The notes under the pieces: model-generated
Database searches by the model: none
What the model was told of the DNA's origin: nothing
What the model saw: only the letters and a program-made list of their open reading frames with translations
Assembly (NCBI RefSeq): GCF_014204495.1
Contig: NZ_JACHLN010000001.1
Span: 62,001 to 126,000 of the forward strand
Direction: 5' to 3'
DNA from: Sphingomonas kyeonggiensis
GTDB lineage: Bacteria; Pseudomonadota; Alphaproteobacteria; Sphingomonadales; Sphingomonadaceae
DNA length: 64,000 nt
Program-made: the position numbers and the translations under genes
Part shown: in pieces, positions 8,320 to 18,300 of the stretch
How the letters are laid out: each line of letters begins with the position of its first letter
How positions within the stretch are numbered: the stretch's first letter is position 1

Positions 8320-10467
8320 ATGGGAGTGATTGAGGCGAAGCGGCAGACGTTGAAGGCGCTGGAGACAGCGCCGCCGATGTTCGTGCTGCCACGCGACGAC
8401 CTTCTTCCCGCTCTGATCCCGGCGATCGGCGCTTCCTCCGTCCTCGACTGCATGATGGGCTTTTTTGCCAGTTCGTCGCTGGCGGAGATCGCCCCGGGCC
8501 TGGCAACCTATCTCGCCGCCGGCAACGCACCAGTGCGTCTCCTCGTCAGCCCGATTATCTCGACGGCCGACCAGGCAGCGCTCCGCGACGGCCTCGACCC
8601 CGCCATCCTCATCGAACAGCATTTCGAAGGCAGCCTGCCCGACGCCGATGCGCTGTCGCGCCATACGCTTGCCTGCCTTGCCTGGCTCATCCGCGAGCGC
8701 CGCCTCGACATGCGGTTCGCGTTCCTCAAGGACGGCCTCTTCCACCCCAAAGTCTGGCTGCTCAACATTGAAGGCCAGCGGCTGACCTTCCACGGATCAA
8801 GCAACATGACCGGCGCCGGGCTCGGCCGTAACAAGGAGCAAATGGCGCTCGCGCGGGCGTGGATGGATCCGGTCCAGGCGGCAACCGAACAGCGCCTTCG
8901 CGACGAATTCATCGAGCTTTGGGACGGGGACGACGACGACTGTGTCGTCGTCAAGCTCCCGCGGGCGCTCGAGGAACAGCTCCTCAAGACCTATGGTTCG
9001 GGCAATCGCCCGACCGAGGCCGAGGCAACCGAGCTCTGGCAGCGCGCCAAACGCCGTGCGGACGCGCCGGTTGAGCCCGCCACCATCAAGGACATCGCTT
9101 CTGCGCCGCAGACCGGATTTCGCGTCCCTGATTGGCTCAGCTGGCGCGACGGGCCATTCGCGCATCAGGGGCGCGCAGTCGATGCTTGGCTCGCGGCGGA
9201 TGGACGCGGCATTCTCGCGATGGCGACCGGCTCGGGCAAGACGCTCACGTCGCTCGTCGCCTGCCACGAGCTCCGTGGTCGAACCGGCCCGCTGCTGATC
9301 GTGATCGCCGCGCCCTACGTCCCGCTGATCATGCAATGGTGTGACGAGGCGCGGCTGTTCGGGGTCGAGCCGCGCAACCTCACCGCCGCGGGCGGACCGG
9401 CAGCGCGGCGGCGCGAGATTGCCGACGCAGGGCGCAGGCTGGCACTTGGCCTTTCCGACACCGAAGTGCTGGTCGTCAGCCATGACACGCTGACCGATCC
9501 TGGCTTGGCCTCGGCGCTGACTCGGCTTTCCGTTCCGCGGGTTCTCATCGCGGATGAAATGCACAATCTCGGCAGCCCGGGGTTTCTCAAGAACCCACCA
9601 GACTTTTTCGAGTATCGACTCGGGCTCTCGGCAACCCCGATCCGGCAATACGACCCGGAAGGCACCGACAAGCTGTTCGACTTCTTCGGCCGGCCCTGCT
9701 TCGAATTCTCGCTAGAGGACGCGATCGGCGTCTGCCTCGTACCCTACGACTACCACGTCCACCGCGTCTCGCTCGACGAGGAGGAGATGGAGGAGTTCCG
9801 CGACCTCTCCGAGAAGATCCGCAAGCTCGGCTGGAAGATCGAAGCGAAGATCGACGACCCGCAGCTCGACGATCTGCTGCGCCGCCGCCGCCTCATCGTC
9901 GAGCGCGCGCGTGGCAAGATCGATGCGTTGGCTGCCCTGATCGACCGCGTTCCGAAGCCCGATATTCGCTACGACCTCGTCTATGCGACCGACAAGGGCC
10001 CCGGCCAGCTCGACGACGTGAACGAACTGCTGCGGGAGCGCGGCTTGCTGTTCCACCAGCTCACCGCCGAAGAGACGAGCGATCGTGGCGCGGTGGCGCG
10101 CATCCTCGATGCCTTCCAACGCGGCGAAATCCAGGTACTCACAGCCAAGCGCGTGCTGGACGAAGGCGTCAATGTTCCCGAAATCAAGCGCGCCTTCATT
10201 CTCGCAAGCACGACCGTCGAGCGCCAATGGGTTCAGCGTCGCGGCCGAATTCTTCGGCGCTGCGATGCAATCGGCAAGGACCACGGCGTCATTCACGACT
10301 TTGTCGCCATGCCGCCAAATGAGCTTGTGACGGATGCCGATGCACGACAACTTGTGCGCGGAGAGTTGAAGCGGGTCGAGGAGTTCGCGAGACTCGCAAG
10401 AAATTACGGGGCGGCGGACGGACCGTTGGCAATGCTTAAGGAAATGCAGGCGATGGTTTACGTCTGA
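8320..10467 (+). CDS. PLD-like nuclease fused to SF2 helicase
   Basis: This 715-residue protein has an N-terminal phospholipase D-like domain with one HKD-type site: FHPKVWLL with His142 and Lys144, then HGSSNMTGAGL at about 158-168. A superfamily 2 helicase follows, with Walker A GSGKT near 304-308, a DEMH box at 412-415, SATPIRQ, and the motif VI QRRGRILRR near the C-terminus. PLD-helicase fusions are known from several restriction-like systems. It is the first gene of a tightly packed operon with Dnd-like sulfur-modification genes (13 bp before the next start), so it is a candidate for the restriction or interference part. It is not a classical DndF, G or H by the motifs I can see. Confidence 0.85.
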   Translation: MGVIEAKRQTLKALETAPPMFVLPRDDLLPALIPAIGASSVLDCMMGFFASSSLAEIAPGLATYLAAGNAPVRLLVSPIISTADQAALRDGLDPAILIEQHFEGSLPDADALSRHTLACLAWLIRERRLDMRFAFLKDGLFHPKVWLLNIEGQRLTFHGSSNMTGAGLGRNKEQMALARAWMDPVQAATEQRLRDEFIELWDGDDDDCVVVKLPRALEEQLLKTYGSGNRPTEAEATELWQRAKRRADAPVEPATIKDIASAPQTGFRVPDWLSWRDGPFAHQGRAVDAWLAADGRGILAMATGSGKTLTSLVACHELRGRTGPLLIVIAAPYVPLIMQWCDEARLFGVEPRNLTAAGGPAARRREIADAGRRLALGLSDTEVLVVSHDTLTDPGLASALTRLSVPRVLIADEMHNLGSPGFLKNPPDFFEYRLGLSATPIRQYDPEGTDKLFDFFGRPCFEFSLEDAIGVCLVPYDYHVHRVSLDEEEMEEFRDLSEKIRKLGWKIEAKIDDPQLDDLLRRRRLIVERARGKIDALAALIDRVPKPDIRYDLVYATDKGPGQLDDVNELLRERGLLFHQLTAEETSDRGAVARILDAFQRGEIQVLTAKRVLDEGVNVPEIKRAFILASTTVERQWVQRRGRILRRCDAIGKDHGVIHDFVAMPPNELVTDADARQLVRGELKRVEEFARLARNYGAADGPLAMLKEMQAMVYV

Positions 10468-10480
10468 AGGAGGGGGAACG

Positions 10481-10702
10481 ATGGACACGCAGCGCGTCGT
10501 TGAGATCATCATGGAAGAAGCGCGAAAGGTCGAGGCGCGCTACCCCACCTATGCGGATGACGTCTGCGAGGTGGTCGCTGAAATCGTGAACATCGAGCGC
10601 CAGCACCGCTTCGCCGCCCGCAACGTCAAGCAGGATATCGCCGCCCAGATCAGCACGCTTGGCGCCGACCTCGCGGCCAAGCTCGCGGAGCAGGCGCAAT
10701 GA
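10481..10702 (+). CDS. Small helical protein in the phosphorothioation operon
   Basis: A 73-residue protein with a strong ribosome binding site (GGAGGGGG before ATG). It is mostly helical by composition, with a central NIERQHRFAARNVKQDI and an alanine/leucine-rich amphipathic end. It lies between the helicase and dndD-like genes; its stop overlaps the next ATG by 4 bases, so it is co-translated with dndD. I recognise no family. It could be a small subunit or adaptor of the modification or interference complex. Confidence 0.7.
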   Translation: MDTQRVVEIIMEEARKVEARYPTYADDVCEVVAEIVNIERQHRFAARNVKQDIAAQISTLGADLAAKLAEQAQ

Positions 10703-12831
10703 AGCTTCTCCGCGCCAAATTCGAGAATTTCCGCCTGCTACGCGATCTCGAAATCGAGTTCTCGACCGACCCCGTCCGCAACCTGACCGTCATCCGCGCC
10801 GAGAACGAGACCGGCAAGACCACGATGCTGACAGCGCTGCAATGGGCGCTCTACGGCGACGAGGCGTTGCCGGGCGATCCCAAGACCTACCGCCTCCATC
10901 CGATCGACTCCGGGGTCGGCACCGTCCGTACCGTTGTCGAGGTCGACTTCGAAACAGTGCCCGCGCTGCGCAGCAGCCGCGTAGTGTCGACGCTCAAGCG
11001 TTACCGAGTCGTCCGCACGGTCACCGAGACCGTTAACGCATCCGGGTGGCGCCGAGGCGAGCCGACGCTGCGGCTCTACGACCTCACCGCCAAGGGTAGC
11101 GATCCTCAGGAATATGGCGAGAACCGTGTCCGCACCGAGCTGCCGCCCGAGCTGCGCGAAGTGTTCTTCACCGATGGCGACCGCGCCCTGAGCTTCATCG
11201 ATGCCGACAGCGTCACCGTGAAGCGCCAACGCGTCGAGAATGCGATCAAGGCACTGCTCGGCCTCTCGATCGTCGAAAGCGCGCAGCGCCACGTCAAACA
11301 GGCCGCGGCCGACGTCAACAAAAGGGTCCGCGAATCGGATGCGAGCGGCCGCGCCCGCGAAGCCTCGGCCAGGATCGAAGCACTCGACGCCGAGCTCGCT
11401 ACGTTGGAGCCGAAGCAGGCCGAGGCGATCGCCAATCGCGCGCGCAGCGAAGAGCAATATGAGCGGCTCGGCAAGCAGATCGAGCAGGCGCTCGCGCAGG
11501 GCGACCGCTCCGAACTCGCCACACAGCTCAAGCGGGTCAAGGACAATCGCAAGCGCAGCGACGCGCTCGAGCTGGCCCTGGCCAGGGAGCAAGGCGAGCT
11601 GCTCAAATCCAAAGTTCTGGCCAAGCAGCTCCTCGCCGACGCCGTCGCGGTCGCCACCGGGAAGCTGGAGGCGCTGAAGGCGCGCGGCCGAATCCCGAAC
11701 CAGACGATCCCCGTGCTCAATGAGTGCCTCACCCAGGGCGTCTGCATCTGCAACGAGACCCTGGACGAGACGGACCCCGATGGGAGCCGCCGCCGCCAGC
11801 ACATCAACGAGATGATCGAGGCGAGCCGCGCCGCCGACGCCATCCAGAAAACCATCACCGAGCTCTATTATGGTGCCCGCGACCTGATGCAGCCGGGCGA
11901 GGCCCAAAGCTGGCGCGATCTTTATGCCGATCTTATGGATCGGCGAAACAAGGTGGCGCAGACCATCAAGGACCTAGCCGCCGAAGAAGCGCAGATCGAG
12001 GCCAAGATCGCGCTCGTCCCCGACATCGACATCCAGCATCTGCGCGAGCAGAAGAAGATCGCGCGCAAACACGCCGACGATTATGGCGATGCCGCGTCGC
12101 GTGCCGCCTTCCGGATCGAGGCGGCGCGCTCCGAGCGCGCCGCTGCCGTCAAGGAACGCGACGATTATCTGAAGGAAGAGACCAAGGGCCAGCGGCTCGC
12201 CGCCGAACTGGTCGCTGGCCAAGACGTGCTGCGCGTCTTCGAGCGTGCACTCGACCGGCTGAAGTCCGACGAGCTCGGCCGTGTCAGCGCGCTCATGAAC
12301 GAGATCTTCCTCGAGATGATCGGCGCCGACACCGAGCAGGGCGCCATCATTCGCCGCGCCGAAATCAGCCAGGATTTCGACATCCTTGTCTATGGCCCGG
12401 ACGAGCGGCTGCTCAGCCCCGATCGCGACCTCAACGGCGCATCGCGACGCGCCCTTACGCTAGCCTTCATCCTCGCCTTGACCAAGGTTAGCGGCGTGGA
12501 AGCGCCCAACATCATCGACACGCCGCTCGGCATGATGAGCGGCTATGTGAAAAGCTCAGTCGTTCGCGTGGCGGCGCGCTACAGCTCGCAGCTGATCCTC
12601 TTCCTCACCCGTTCGGAGATTGCCGGCACCGAGGCACTGCTCGCTGAATATGCCGACAAGGTGATCACGCTCACCAATCCGGCCCATTACCCGCGCATGC
12701 TGCTCCACGCCCCGACTTCGGACGTGATCCAGGTCGTTCGCTGCGATTGTTCCTATGACGAGAGCTGCACCGTGTGCGCGCGGAAGATGGAAGTCGAGCC
12801 CGGCGCGGCCCCACTGGAGGAGGCGGCATGA
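10699..12831 (+). CDS. dndD: DndD-like SMC/RecN-type ATPase
   Basis: A 710-residue ABC-type ATPase. The N-terminus reads MKLLRAKFENFRLLRDLEIEF, followed by a Walker A in ENETGKTT. The middle (about 210-500) is a long coiled coil interrupted near residues 343-355 by cysteines (CLTQGVCIC). The signature-like LNGASRRALTLAF and Walker B IIDTPLG come near the C-terminus. This is the layout of DndD, which supplies ATPase activity for inserting sulfur into the DNA backbone. The C-terminal tail has further cysteines (CDCSYDESCTVC), possibly metal-binding. Its start and stop both overlap neighbouring genes by 4 bases. An unrelated RecF/SMC ATPase is possible, but the desulfurase and DndC-like genes nearby favour DndD. 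Confidence 0.8.
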   Translation: MKLLRAKFENFRLLRDLEIEFSTDPVRNLTVIRAENETGKTTMLTALQWALYGDEALPGDPKTYRLHPIDSGVGTVRTVVEVDFETVPALRSSRVVSTLKRYRVVRTVTETVNASGWRRGEPTLRLYDLTAKGSDPQEYGENRVRTELPPELREVFFTDGDRALSFIDADSVTVKRQRVENAIKALLGLSIVESAQRHVKQAAADVNKRVRESDASGRAREASARIEALDAELATLEPKQAEAIANRARSEEQYERLGKQIEQALAQGDRSELATQLKRVKDNRKRSDALELALAREQGELLKSKVLAKQLLADAVAVATGKLEALKARGRIPNQTIPVLNECLTQGVCICNETLDETDPDGSRRRQHINEMIEASRAADAIQKTITELYYGARDLMQPGEAQSWRDLYADLMDRRNKVAQTIKDLAAEEAQIEAKIALVPDIDIQHLREQKKIARKHADDYGDAASRAAFRIEAARSERAAAVKERDDYLKEETKGQRLAAELVAGQDVLRVFERALDRLKSDELGRVSALMNEIFLEMIGADTEQGAIIRRAEISQDFDILVYGPDERLLSPDRDLNGASRRALTLAFILALTKVSGVEAPNIIDTPLGMMSGYVKSSVVRVAARYSSQLILFLTRSEIAGTEALLAEYADKVITLTNPAHYPRMLLHAPTSDVIQVVRCDCSYDESCTVCARKMEVEPGAAPLEEAA

Positions 12832-13280
12832 GCGACAACATCAACACGTCGTTCGCCAGCGTTGAAGTGAACGCGCCGGTGGAATTCCGCGAGTTCTTCC
12901 AGCGCTATTCGCAGAGCACGGGCGCGTCGAGCGTCGCGGACCTCGATCGCAAGCCATTCCCGCGCATGGTCGATTTCTGGTTCCTCGCCATCTGCGTCGC
13001 GGTGAAGCTCAAGCTCAAGCCGGTCGATCTCGAAGGGCGCGACACCTACAAGGCAATCGAGGGCTCGGCCGTCATCTCGCCCGAATGGCGCGCCGACGCG
13101 CTTCGGCTGATCGCGATCAGCGAAAGTGGCGAGACCGACATCGTTCAGGATCCCCGACGCATGATGCGGATTGCTAATGGTCTGGCCTTCGCCGGCATGC
13201 CCCGCCTCATCGAAATTCTCGAACAGAGCCCGGATGATGAGATGTTCGGGCTCAGCGACGAGCTCGTCGCAATGCTATGA
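12828..13280 (+). CDS. Hypothetical protein in the DndE position
   Basis: The start is taken as ATG at 12828, which overlaps the DndD-like stop (ATGA); an in-frame upstream start at 12774 would lie inside that gene. The 150-residue product has FPRMVDFWFLAICVAVKLKLKP in its middle, a buried helix reminiscent of the small helical DndE protein, which binds nicked DNA in Dnd complexes. Sequence likeness to DndE is weak and the protein is longer than usual. The gene order dndD, this gene, cysteine desulfurase supports a DndE-like role, but that is inference from position. Confidence 0.6.
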   Translation: MSDNINTSFASVEVNAPVEFREFFQRYSQSTGASSVADLDRKPFPRMVDFWFLAICVAVKLKLKPVDLEGRDTYKAIEGSAVISPEWRADALRLIAISESGETDIVQDPRRMMRIANGLAFAGMPRLIEILEQSPDDEMFGLSDELVAML

Positions 13281-14443
13281 CCGCCATCTATCTCGACGGG
13301 CACGCGTCCACGCCGATCGCGCCGGAAGCGCTCGATGCCATGTGCCGCCAGGCCGGCCGGCCTGGCAACCCCCATGCGGCGCACGCGGCGGGCGCCAGCG
13401 CGGCGGCCGCGGTCGAGCACGGCCGCAGCCTAGTTGCAGCCCTGATCTGCGCGGAACCGACGGAAATCGTCCTCACCTCAGGCGCGACCGAGGCAAATAA
13501 TCTCGCGATCCTCGGCTTCGCTCGCGCCCTTCGCCAATCCGGCAGCAAAAAGACCACGATCGTGACGTCCGCGATCGACCATCCGAGCGTGCTCGGTCCC
13601 GCGGAGCATCTCAAGCGGGAGGGTTTCCGTCACGTCTCCGTTCCCGTCGGTCGAGACGGTCTGATCGATCGCCATGCCTTCGCGTCTGCCGTCCGCGACG
13701 CGGCCGTGGTGAGTATCGGGCTCGCCAATGGCGAGATCGGGACGATTCAGCCCATCGGGGAGCTGACGGAGGTCGCCCATGCGGCCGGCGCCGTCGTGCA
13801 TTGCGATGCGACCCAAGCCGCGGGCCGAATCCCGGTCGACGCGTTCGCGCTCGACGTGGACGCGCTCAGTCTCTCCTCGCACAAGATGTACGGCCCCCCG
13901 GGCATCGGCGCCTTGTTCGTCTCGTCGGCAGCACCGGTTCAACCGGAGCCGTTGTTCGTGGGCGGCGGGCAGGAGCGAGGCAGACGTCCCGGGACGGTTC
14001 CCACGATGCTTGTCGCCGGGTTCGGCGCTGCGGCCAGATTGGCGGCGGAGCGCTTGGCGCAAGACGCCGAACATGGTGAGCGTCTGCGCCGGTCCTTCCT
14101 CGACGCGCTCGACCGCGCCGCGACGGGGTGGTCCTTGAGCCTGGAGAGCGGATCGCGCCTGCCAGGATCGCTCAATCTTCGTTTCGAGGGCGTCGACGGC
14201 GACAGTCTCGTCGATCAACTCGCCGGAACTGTCGACTTCGCCACCGGCTCCGCCTGCGCATCCGGAAAAGTCGAGCCGTCACATGTACTTAGAGCGATCG
14301 GCTTAAGTGAAGACGAGGCGCGGTGCGCGATCCGGCTTTACTTCCATCGCTATCTTGACGAGGAGGCCGCAGTTCGCGCCGCAGTGTTGCTCGCGAGCGC
14401 CGCGAAACGGTTTCGGCTTGTCGCTGGCGAGGTTGTCCAGTAG
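13277..14443 (+). CDS. Cysteine desulfurase, DndA/IscS-like
   Basis: A 388-residue PLP-dependent NifS/IscS-family enzyme. Visible motifs are GATEANNLAI, HCDATQAAGRI, the PLP-binding lysine in SSHKMYGP (Lys203) and the persulfide cysteine in GSACASG (Cys327). It takes sulfur from L-cysteine and carries it as a persulfide. In Dnd systems DndA (or a host IscS) passes this sulfur to DndC. Here the gene overlaps the preceding one by 4 bases within the sulfur-modification operon, so supply to that pathway is much more likely than general Fe-S cluster assembly. Confidence 0.9.
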   Translation: MTAIYLDGHASTPIAPEALDAMCRQAGRPGNPHAAHAAGASAAAAVEHGRSLVAALICAEPTEIVLTSGATEANNLAILGFARALRQSGSKKTTIVTSAIDHPSVLGPAEHLKREGFRHVSVPVGRDGLIDRHAFASAVRDAAVVSIGLANGEIGTIQPIGELTEVAHAAGAVVHCDATQAAGRIPVDAFALDVDALSLSSHKMYGPPGIGALFVSSAAPVQPEPLFVGGGQERGRRPGTVPTMLVAGFGAAARLAAERLAQDAEHGERLRRSFLDALDRAATGWSLSLESGSRLPGSLNLRFEGVDGDSLVDQLAGTVDFATGSACASGKVEPSHVLRAIGLSEDEARCAIRLYFHRYLDEEAAVRAAVLLASAAKRFRLVAGEVVQ

Positions 14444-14452
14444 CATGCCGCG

Positions 14453-15364
14453 ATGCGGGAACTTATCGAGAACATTGACCTTAAACTAAGCTTCGCGGGC
14501 CACGAAACTTTCCCGCTCCGCCTGCTGTGGCTTAAAAAAGCGCACAATGCCGTGGCACACGGCGCGCCCAACCGTCTCTTTGCCGATCCCGATGCCATCG
14601 CCCGATTCGGCGTCGGCCGGAACATGGCTCTGTCGATGCGCTTTTGGGCCGACGCCGTCGGCACGATCCACGATGACGGGCAGCGCCTTTTGCCAAGCGA
14701 ATTTGGCGCGCGCCTCCTCGCCGACGACGGGTGGGATCCTTATCTTGAACAGGCGGCGAGCTTGTGGGCGATCCATGCGCGCCTCGCCGCCGATCCCCGC
14801 CGGACTACGACCTTTTTCGCATTCAACGCGCTCAACGTGCCCGACTTCGAAGCCGCTACGCTTCAGAAGCAACTCGAGGAAGTCGCCCGAGCCCGCCCCA
14901 CCTCCCGCGCCTCGGCCGTGACCATCAAGCGTGACGTGGAAGTGTTCATCCGGAGCTATGTTTCCCGCCGCGACATGGGCGGCGAAGATGCCGCCGAGCC
15001 CCTCCTCGCCGAGCTCGGGCTGTTGCGGGAGACGCGCTATGGCGGACATTTTGAATTTGTCCGCGGCCCCAAACCCACCTTGCCGGACGGCGTCTTCGCC
15101 TATGCCCTCGAACGCTTCTGGCGTGCGCAGGCCGCAAACGCGCCGGCCATTACCGTGGAGCAAGCCTCCTATGCCGTCGGGTCTCCTGGACGGATCTTCA
15201 AGCTTGACGAACACAGCGTCGCGTCCCGGCTGATGGCGATGGAAGCGTTGACCGATGGCGCATGGCGCTGGACCGATACCGCCGGCCTGCGTCAACTGCA
15301 GCGCGTCGCATCGGTCGACGATCTAGGCATGCTCGCGACCTGTTATGCGGGGAGCTTGCAGTGA
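14453..15364 (+). CDS. DUF4007 family protein
   Basis: This 303-residue protein begins with the DUF4007 hallmark SFAGHETFPLRLLWLKKA (about residues 13-30), followed by mostly helical sequence. DUF4007 proteins are known mainly as companions of DndC-like sulfurtransferase genes in phosphorothioation gene clusters; no catalytic activity is established that I know of. Its stop overlaps the GTG start of the large ATPase gene by 4 bases, implying coupled production. It probably acts as a structural or DNA-recognition subunit of the modification or interference machinery. Confidence 0.82.
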   Translation: MRELIENIDLKLSFAGHETFPLRLLWLKKAHNAVAHGAPNRLFADPDAIARFGVGRNMALSMRFWADAVGTIHDDGQRLLPSEFGARLLADDGWDPYLEQAASLWAIHARLAADPRRTTTFFAFNALNVPDFEAATLQKQLEEVARARPTSRASAVTIKRDVEVFIRSYVSRRDMGGEDAAEPLLAELGLLRETRYGGHFEFVRGPKPTLPDGVFAYALERFWRAQAANAPAITVEQASYAVGSPGRIFKLDEHSVASRLMAMEALTDGAWRWTDTAGLRQLQRVASVDDLGMLATCYAGSLQ

Positions 15365-18300
15365 GCCTGCTCAGCGAACGCGTCAGCGTCGACAGCCGCT
15401 ACCAACGCTCCGCGCGGCTCGATGCTGATGTAGGCGTCGCGTCGATGCTCGCCGGCTATGTCCTCCAGCCAACCGTGGCCGACGCGCTCACCACAATGGC
15501 CGCTGCGCTGGAAGGCGGCGGCCGCGCGTTCACATGGACGGGTCCTTATGGCGGCGGCAAGTCAAGCGCCGCGTTACTTCTAGCGGCGCTGATCAGTGAC
15601 GCTCGCGAACACAGGAAAGCAGCGGAAGCGGTCGTGCCCGCGAGCCTAGCCGCACGGGTCCGCGCAGGTTTCGCAATGGGGGCCAAGCGCTGGCGCATCG
15701 TCGCGATCACCGCTAGGCGACGTTCGCTTCGCGAGGAAATCGCCGAGGCCGCCGCCCATACGCTCGGGTGGGAAACGAACGTGGCCGCGGATGCAGCGCG
15801 GGATGATGGTGCCTTGCTCAAGGCCCTCGCGGGCTCGGCTGAACGTGGCGGGGTGCTGCTTCTGCTGGACGAGCTTGGCAAGGCGCTCGAATATGCGGCC
15901 GCCACCGACGGCGACATCCACTTGCTGCAGGATCTCGGCGAATGGGCGGCGCGTTCTGGTGGCCGCGGCGCGATCGTCGGCATCCTCCACCAGAGCTTTG
16001 ACCAATATGCTGGCCGCGCCGGACGATCGGCGCGCGACGAATGGGCCAAGGTGCAGGGCCGTTTCATGGACATCGCGTTCGTCACTGCGATCGACGAGAC
16101 TGTCGCGCTGATCGGCCGCGCACTCACCAGCACCTCCGCCGACGCCGAACCGATGCGCGAAGTCGCCGAACACGTCGCGACGGCTGTCGTCGCGCGTCGC
16201 CCAGGCGAACCTGCGGCCCTCGCGCAGGCACTGCTAGATGCCTGGCCGCTCCATCCGGTCTCCACTTTGCTGCTCGGCCCGATCTCGCGCCAGCGTTTCG
16301 CGCAGAACGAGCGCAGCGTCTTCGGTTTCCTGAGCTCTTCCGAGCCAGGCGGATTTCAGGAGCATTGCACGCGCCACCATTCGGGCGATGCGCAGGACTG
16401 GTACGGCCCCGACAAGCTGTGGGACTATCTTGCCCTCAATTTTGGGGTGGCCCTTTCAGCCGGACCCGATTCCCGCCGCTACGCGCTCGCGCTCGAGGCC
16501 ATCGACCGCGCCGCAAGCCGCGGCGGCGAGGTCCATGCTCGCGTGACAAAAGTCGCCGCCGTTCTGGAATTTTTCCGCAATGGCAGCGGCCTTGCCGTCG
16601 CCGACGAATTCATCACGGAGGGCCTGGGGGATTTGCGGTGCGACACCGTCATGCGTGCGATCGAAGATCTGTGCGAATGGGCGGTGCTGATCCGCCAGCC
16701 TCGGCTCGGCGGCTATGCGCTCTTCGCGGGCAGCGACTTCGATCTCGATGAAGCGCTGACCCGCGCCCGCGATCAGGTGGGATCGCTCGGACTCGCCGAA
16801 TTGCCGGCGCGGGTCGGACTCGGACAGGCCGCTGCCAAGCGCCATTATTTCCGCACCGGTGCGCTGCGCACATTCTCGATCTCCATCGAACTGGTGACGG
16901 AGGAGGACGCTGCGGTGGAGGCAGTCCGCGACTCCGTGGTGGCATCCCTTGCGCCTGCCAAGGGTGCCGGTCGCTTGGTGCTACTCGTTTCGGACGGCGC
17001 AGTTACGCCGGCCGGCATGAAGCGCTATGCAACCAAGTTGGCGAAGGCGCTCGGGTCGGTCGGCGCGGTTGCCGCGATTGGTGTCACTGGTTCGGTGTAT
17101 CATTTGCGCGAAGTTGCGGCCGACCTGGCGGCGATCGAACGAATCTCACGCGACAATGCCCAGCTTGAGGGCGACCGGCTCGCCCGCCGCGAAATTGCAG
17201 CACGCCGCTCGGCACTGGTGGACGATGCATATCGCGAGGCGATGCGCGCATTCGAATCCGCCAGTTGGCGCCTGAGCGTGGGACCGGCCGCTGCGATCAG
17301 CGCGATGCCGCTCAGCCTGGTCGCTTCGTGCCTTGCGGACGCCGCGTTCACCGCGACGCCTGTCATCAACAGCGAGCTCCTGCAACGCGACCGGCCGTCC
17401 TCCAATGCAATGGCTGCGCTACGCGACCTAGGTCATGCAATGGCCGAGCGTGCCGACCAGCCGAACCTGGGTATCGAGGGCTATCCCGCTGAACGCGGTC
17501 TCTACATGACTCTGATCGAGCCGTTCGGCCTACACAAGGAGCGCGCCGGCCGCTGGCAGTTCTGCGATCCCGATCCGGACCTGCCCGCCGGAACCAGCCT
17601 CGCGCCGGCCTGGGCGGTGATGAGCGATGCGCCCGAACTCTCCCTCGCCGAACTGTACGACATTTGGGCTGCACCGCCCTTCGGGCTCAAGCGGGGCGTC
17701 ATGCCCGTGCTCGCCTTCGCCTTCCTGCTCGCGCGCCGGAGCGAGCGTGCGGTCTATGTGGACGGCATCTTTCAGCCCGAGCCCGACACCGTCCTGTTCG
17801 ATCGTCTGCTGCAGGATCCGGCGGCGATCCGCGTGCGCCGCATCGATCGCTCCGAAACGGATCTTGCGTTCATGGCGGATCTCGCGCGTGGGCTTGGCGT
17901 CGCAGCCAAGAGTTCGTCGCTGCAGATCGCGGCAGCGCTGTTTCAGCGCTTCACCGCGCTTTCGCAGTTTGCCCGGCGGACGGGCGACGTGCCGCCCGGC
18001 GTTGCGGCCATCCGCGATGCCGTTCTGCGAGCAAATGACCCCGAAGACCTGCTGTTCGAGACCCTGCCCAAGGTCGCGGCGAAGCGCGCCGACACGGTGC
18101 TTGCAGCGCTTGCGGCATCCGAGCAGGCTTATCCCGCTTTGCTCGACAAGCTCGTCGAGACCCTTGCCGCCACCCTTGGCACCGACCGAGAATTCAGCGC
18201 GTGCGCGGCTCGGGCCGATGCCGTTGTCGGCATCACTGGGGATCTGCGGTTCGATGCCTTTGCGACGCGCGTGCGCGCGTTCGCCGATGGCGGGACCGGC

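Noticed and set aside
10738..11907. 389-residue minus-strand open frame
   Set aside because: Antisense shadow of the DndD-like gene; no recognisable domain, and GC-rich codon bias explains the openness.
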